NCBI RefSeq assembly: GCF_040892545.1
Contig: NZ_CP156079.1
Span: 1,178,001-1,242,000, forward strand
Length of the DNA stretch: 64,000 bases
From: Paracidovorax avenae
GTDB taxonomy: Bacteria; Pseudomonadota; Gammaproteobacteria; Burkholderiales; Burkholderiaceae_C
Direction: 5' to 3'
The stretch's first letter is position 1; the number at the start of each line of letters is the position of its first letter. The position numbers and the translations under genes were made by a program. The notes beneath the pieces are model-generated. The model did no database searches. It had not been told where the DNA came from and worked only from the letters and a program-made list of their open reading frames with translations. Below are positions 62,325 to 64,000 of this stretch, one piece after another.

Positions 62325-64000
62325 GGGTTCTCTTCGTGGGCGAGTTGGTTCAGGAGATGGGAGAAGGCCTCCACGGCGAGTTGCATGTCGTCGCTCGTGG
62401 TGCTTTCCAGAGGGTTGTGGCTGATGCCGCCGTTCTGGCCGCGCACGAACAGCATGGCCTGCGGCAGGATCTCGTGCAGCTTCATCGCGTCGTGGCCGGC
62501 GCCGCTCGGCATCCGGAAAACCGGCAGCCCGGCGGCCTCGACCGCGGCTTCCCAGCGCCGCTGCCAGTCGGGGGCGCTGGGCGCCGCGCTGGCCTGCATG
62601 GAGCGCCGGGCGGTGTAGCGCAGTCCCCGCCGGCCGGCGATCGCGGCCAGCTCGTTCATGACGTCGGTCACGAGCGCGTCGCGCTGCGCGTCGGTGGGCG
62701 CGCGCAGGTCCAGGCTGAACGTGCAGCGGCCGGGAACGACGTTGACGGAACCTCCGGGCACCTGCAGCTGGCCGATGGTGCCCACCGAGTCGCCGTCCTG
62801 CGCGGCGCGGCGTTCCACGTAGAGCGCCAGTTCCGCCACGGCCGTGGCCGCGTCGCGCCGGCGGTCCATGGGCGTGGTGCCGGCATGGCTCGCCACGCCC
62901 AGCATCTCGCACACGTAGCGGGCGCTGCCGTTGATGGAGGTGACCACGCCCAGCGGCAGCCCGAGTTCGTTGAGCACCGGTCCCTGCTCGATGTGCACTT
63001 CCACGAAGCCCAGGTAGGCGGCCGGGTCGCGTTGCAGCTTCGGGATGTCGTCGATGCACAGGCCGGCATGCTGCATGGCCTCGCGCAGTGTCACCCCGTC
63101 GGCGTCGCGCTGGTCCAGCCATTCGGGGCGGAAGTCGCCGATCAGCGCGCCCGAGCCGAGGAAGGTGGCGGCATAGCGCTGGCCCTCTTCTTCGGCGAAG
63201 CCCACCACCTCGATGCCGAACGGCAGGCGGCGTCCCGCGCGGTGCAGTTCGCGCACGCAGGCCATGGGCACGAAGATGCCCAGACGTCCGTCGTACTTGC
63301 CGCCGTTGCGCACGGTGTCGTAGTGGCTGCCCGTCATGAGCCACTTCTGCCCGGCGGGGCCGGCCGCGTGGTAGCGCCCGACCACGTTGCCCACGGCGTC
63401 CACCTCGACCTCGTCGAAGCCGCAGTCCCGCATCCAGTGGCTGATGCGCTGCGCGCAGGCGCGGTGCGCGTCGGTCAGGTAGGTGACGGTGAGCTGGCCC
63501 TTTTCGGCAAAGCCCGGGTCGCTGTGCTGCGCGAGCTTCTCCTGCCAGTCCCAGACGTCGTTGCCCAGCACGGGCTCCATGCCGAACTTGTCGTTCAGGC
63601 GGATCTCGGCGATGCGGTGGATGTTGCGCAGCGCCTCGGCGAACTCGGCATCCGGGTGGCTGTCCAGCCGGCGCGCGAAGGTCTCGATGATCTCCTGGCG
63701 CGGCAGGCCCGTGCCGCGCGGGCCGCGCACGGCCAGGATGAACGGGAAGCCGAAGCGCGCGTTGTAGTCGGCGTTGAGCTGCTGCAGGCGATCGAATTCC
63801 TCCGGCGTGCAGTGCGTGAGGCCCGCGCGTGACTGCTCCCCGGTCGATTCGGCCGTGAGCGAACGCGCCACCATGGCCTTGCCGGCCAGCTCGGGGTGGG
63901 CGCGGATGAGGGCGAGCTGCGCCTCGCGCGGGGCCTCGCCCAGCACGCGCACCATGGCATGCTTGAACTGGGCCAGCGTGCGGAAAGGCCGGGCCGACAG
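62321..64000 (-). CDS. OHCU decarboxylase - allantoate amidohydrolase fusion (5' end outside window)
   Basis: The frame is open to the window edge, so the N-terminus is cut. The visible N-terminal ~140 residues are OHCU decarboxylase (UraD): RPFRTLAQFKHAM, HPELAGKAM, and NARFGFPFILAVRG, which makes S-allantoin from the uricase product. The following ~415 residues are an M20 carbamoyl hydrolase of the allantoate amidohydrolase type: TGSHYDTVRNGGKYDG, FAEEEGQRY, EVHIEQGPVLN and a late HNPLE. The fusion thus joins two non-adjacent steps of urate breakdown in one polypeptide. Domain order and the adjoining M20 gene fit a ureide operon. Confidence 0.87.
   Translation of the reverse strand: MSARPFRTLAQFKHAMVRVLGEAPREAQLALIRAHPELAGKAMVARSLTAESTGEQSRAGLTHCTPEEFDRLQQLNADYNARFGFPFILAVRGPRGTGLPRQEIIETFARRLDSHPDAEFAEALRNIHRIAEIRLNDKFGMEPVLGNDVWDWQEKLAQHSDPGFAEKGQLTVTYLTDAHRACAQRISHWMRDCGFDEVEVDAVGNVVGRYHAAGPAGQKWLMTGSHYDTVRNGGKYDGRLGIFVPMACVRELHRAGRRLPFGIEVVGFAEEEGQRYAATFLGSGALIGDFRPEWLDQRDADGVTLREAMQHAGLCIDDIPKLQRDPAAYLGFVEVHIEQGPVLNELGLPLGVVTSINGSARYVCEMLGVASHAGTTPMDRRRDAATAVAELALYVERRAAQDGDSVGTIGQLQVPGGSVNVVPGRCTFSLDLRAPTDAQRDALVTDVMNELAAIAGRRGLRYTARRSMQASAAPSAPDWQRRWEAAVEAAGLPVFRMPSGAGHDAMKLHEILPQAMLFVRGQNGGISHNPLESTTSDDMQLAVEAFSHLLNQLAHEENP

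Overview
The window is 64 kb of very GC-rich, gene-dense bacterial chromosome. Gene content (TctB/TctA transporter, two-gene purine-salvage modules, NMT1-type solute receptors, a UreD, an infA paralogue, plant-associated effector-like protein) and codon usage fit a betaproteobacterium of the Comamonadaceae, most like Acidovorax/Paracidovorax; this is inference from gene families, not a database match.

Layout. 1-5.6 kb is core: the end of a TatD-type nuclease, a family-6 DNA glycosylase, a spermidine-synthase-like enzyme, a GspE-type ATPase and tctBA. 5.6-8.7 kb is a visibly AT-richer minus-strand island: a glycine-rich hydrophobic 310-aa protein, a small membrane protein and four tandem paralogues (one truncated) with a conserved Cys-x-x-Cys tail, laid out like a toxin with an immunity-gene array. 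9-18 kb holds a drug/metabolite exporter, an atypical SDR, a ureD without urease genes, a deaminase/NMT1-receptor pair and, divergently, a 2-oxoglutarate/Fe oxygenase; both sides of that divergent gap carry a sequence matching the xanthine (NMT1-motif) riboswitch. 18.2-21.8 kb holds a 1060-aa candidate type III effector and a gutted ATPase pseudogene.

22-38 kb is mostly purine and dicarboxylate metabolism on the minus strand: a complete NMT1-type ABC transporter with a deaminase, malic enzyme, NCS2 and NCS1 permeases, a hydantoin/allantoin-type racemase, two GntR/FCD regulators, a chemoreceptor and a DctA-type carrier. Three of the transporters share one 23-bp element 36-43 bp before their start codons. 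At the right end (61.1-64 kb) an OHCU decarboxylase/allantoate amidohydrolase fusion and an M20 hydrolase extend the same ureide theme.

37.3-45.9 kb is a lasso-peptide cluster: a 51-aa precursor and its asparagine-synthetase-like cyclase on the minus strand, and divergently a methyltransferase, the PqqD-like recognition protein (B1), an HPr-kinase-like peptide kinase, a sulfotransferase, a nucleotidyltransferase, the transglutaminase-like leader protease (B2) and an ABC exporter. The predicted core is glycine-rich, has no bulky plug residue and ends in Ser, the residue such kinases phosphorylate. The cluster runs by overlapping start/stop codons through a truncated flippase into an exopolysaccharide locus (46.4-60.9 kb: chain-length regulator, epimerase, methyltransferases, flippase, AsnB, glycosyltransferases, two polymerase/ligase-like membrane proteins, polyprenyl-phosphate sugar transferase).

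No rRNA, tRNA, CRISPR array, transposase or replication origin was recognised.
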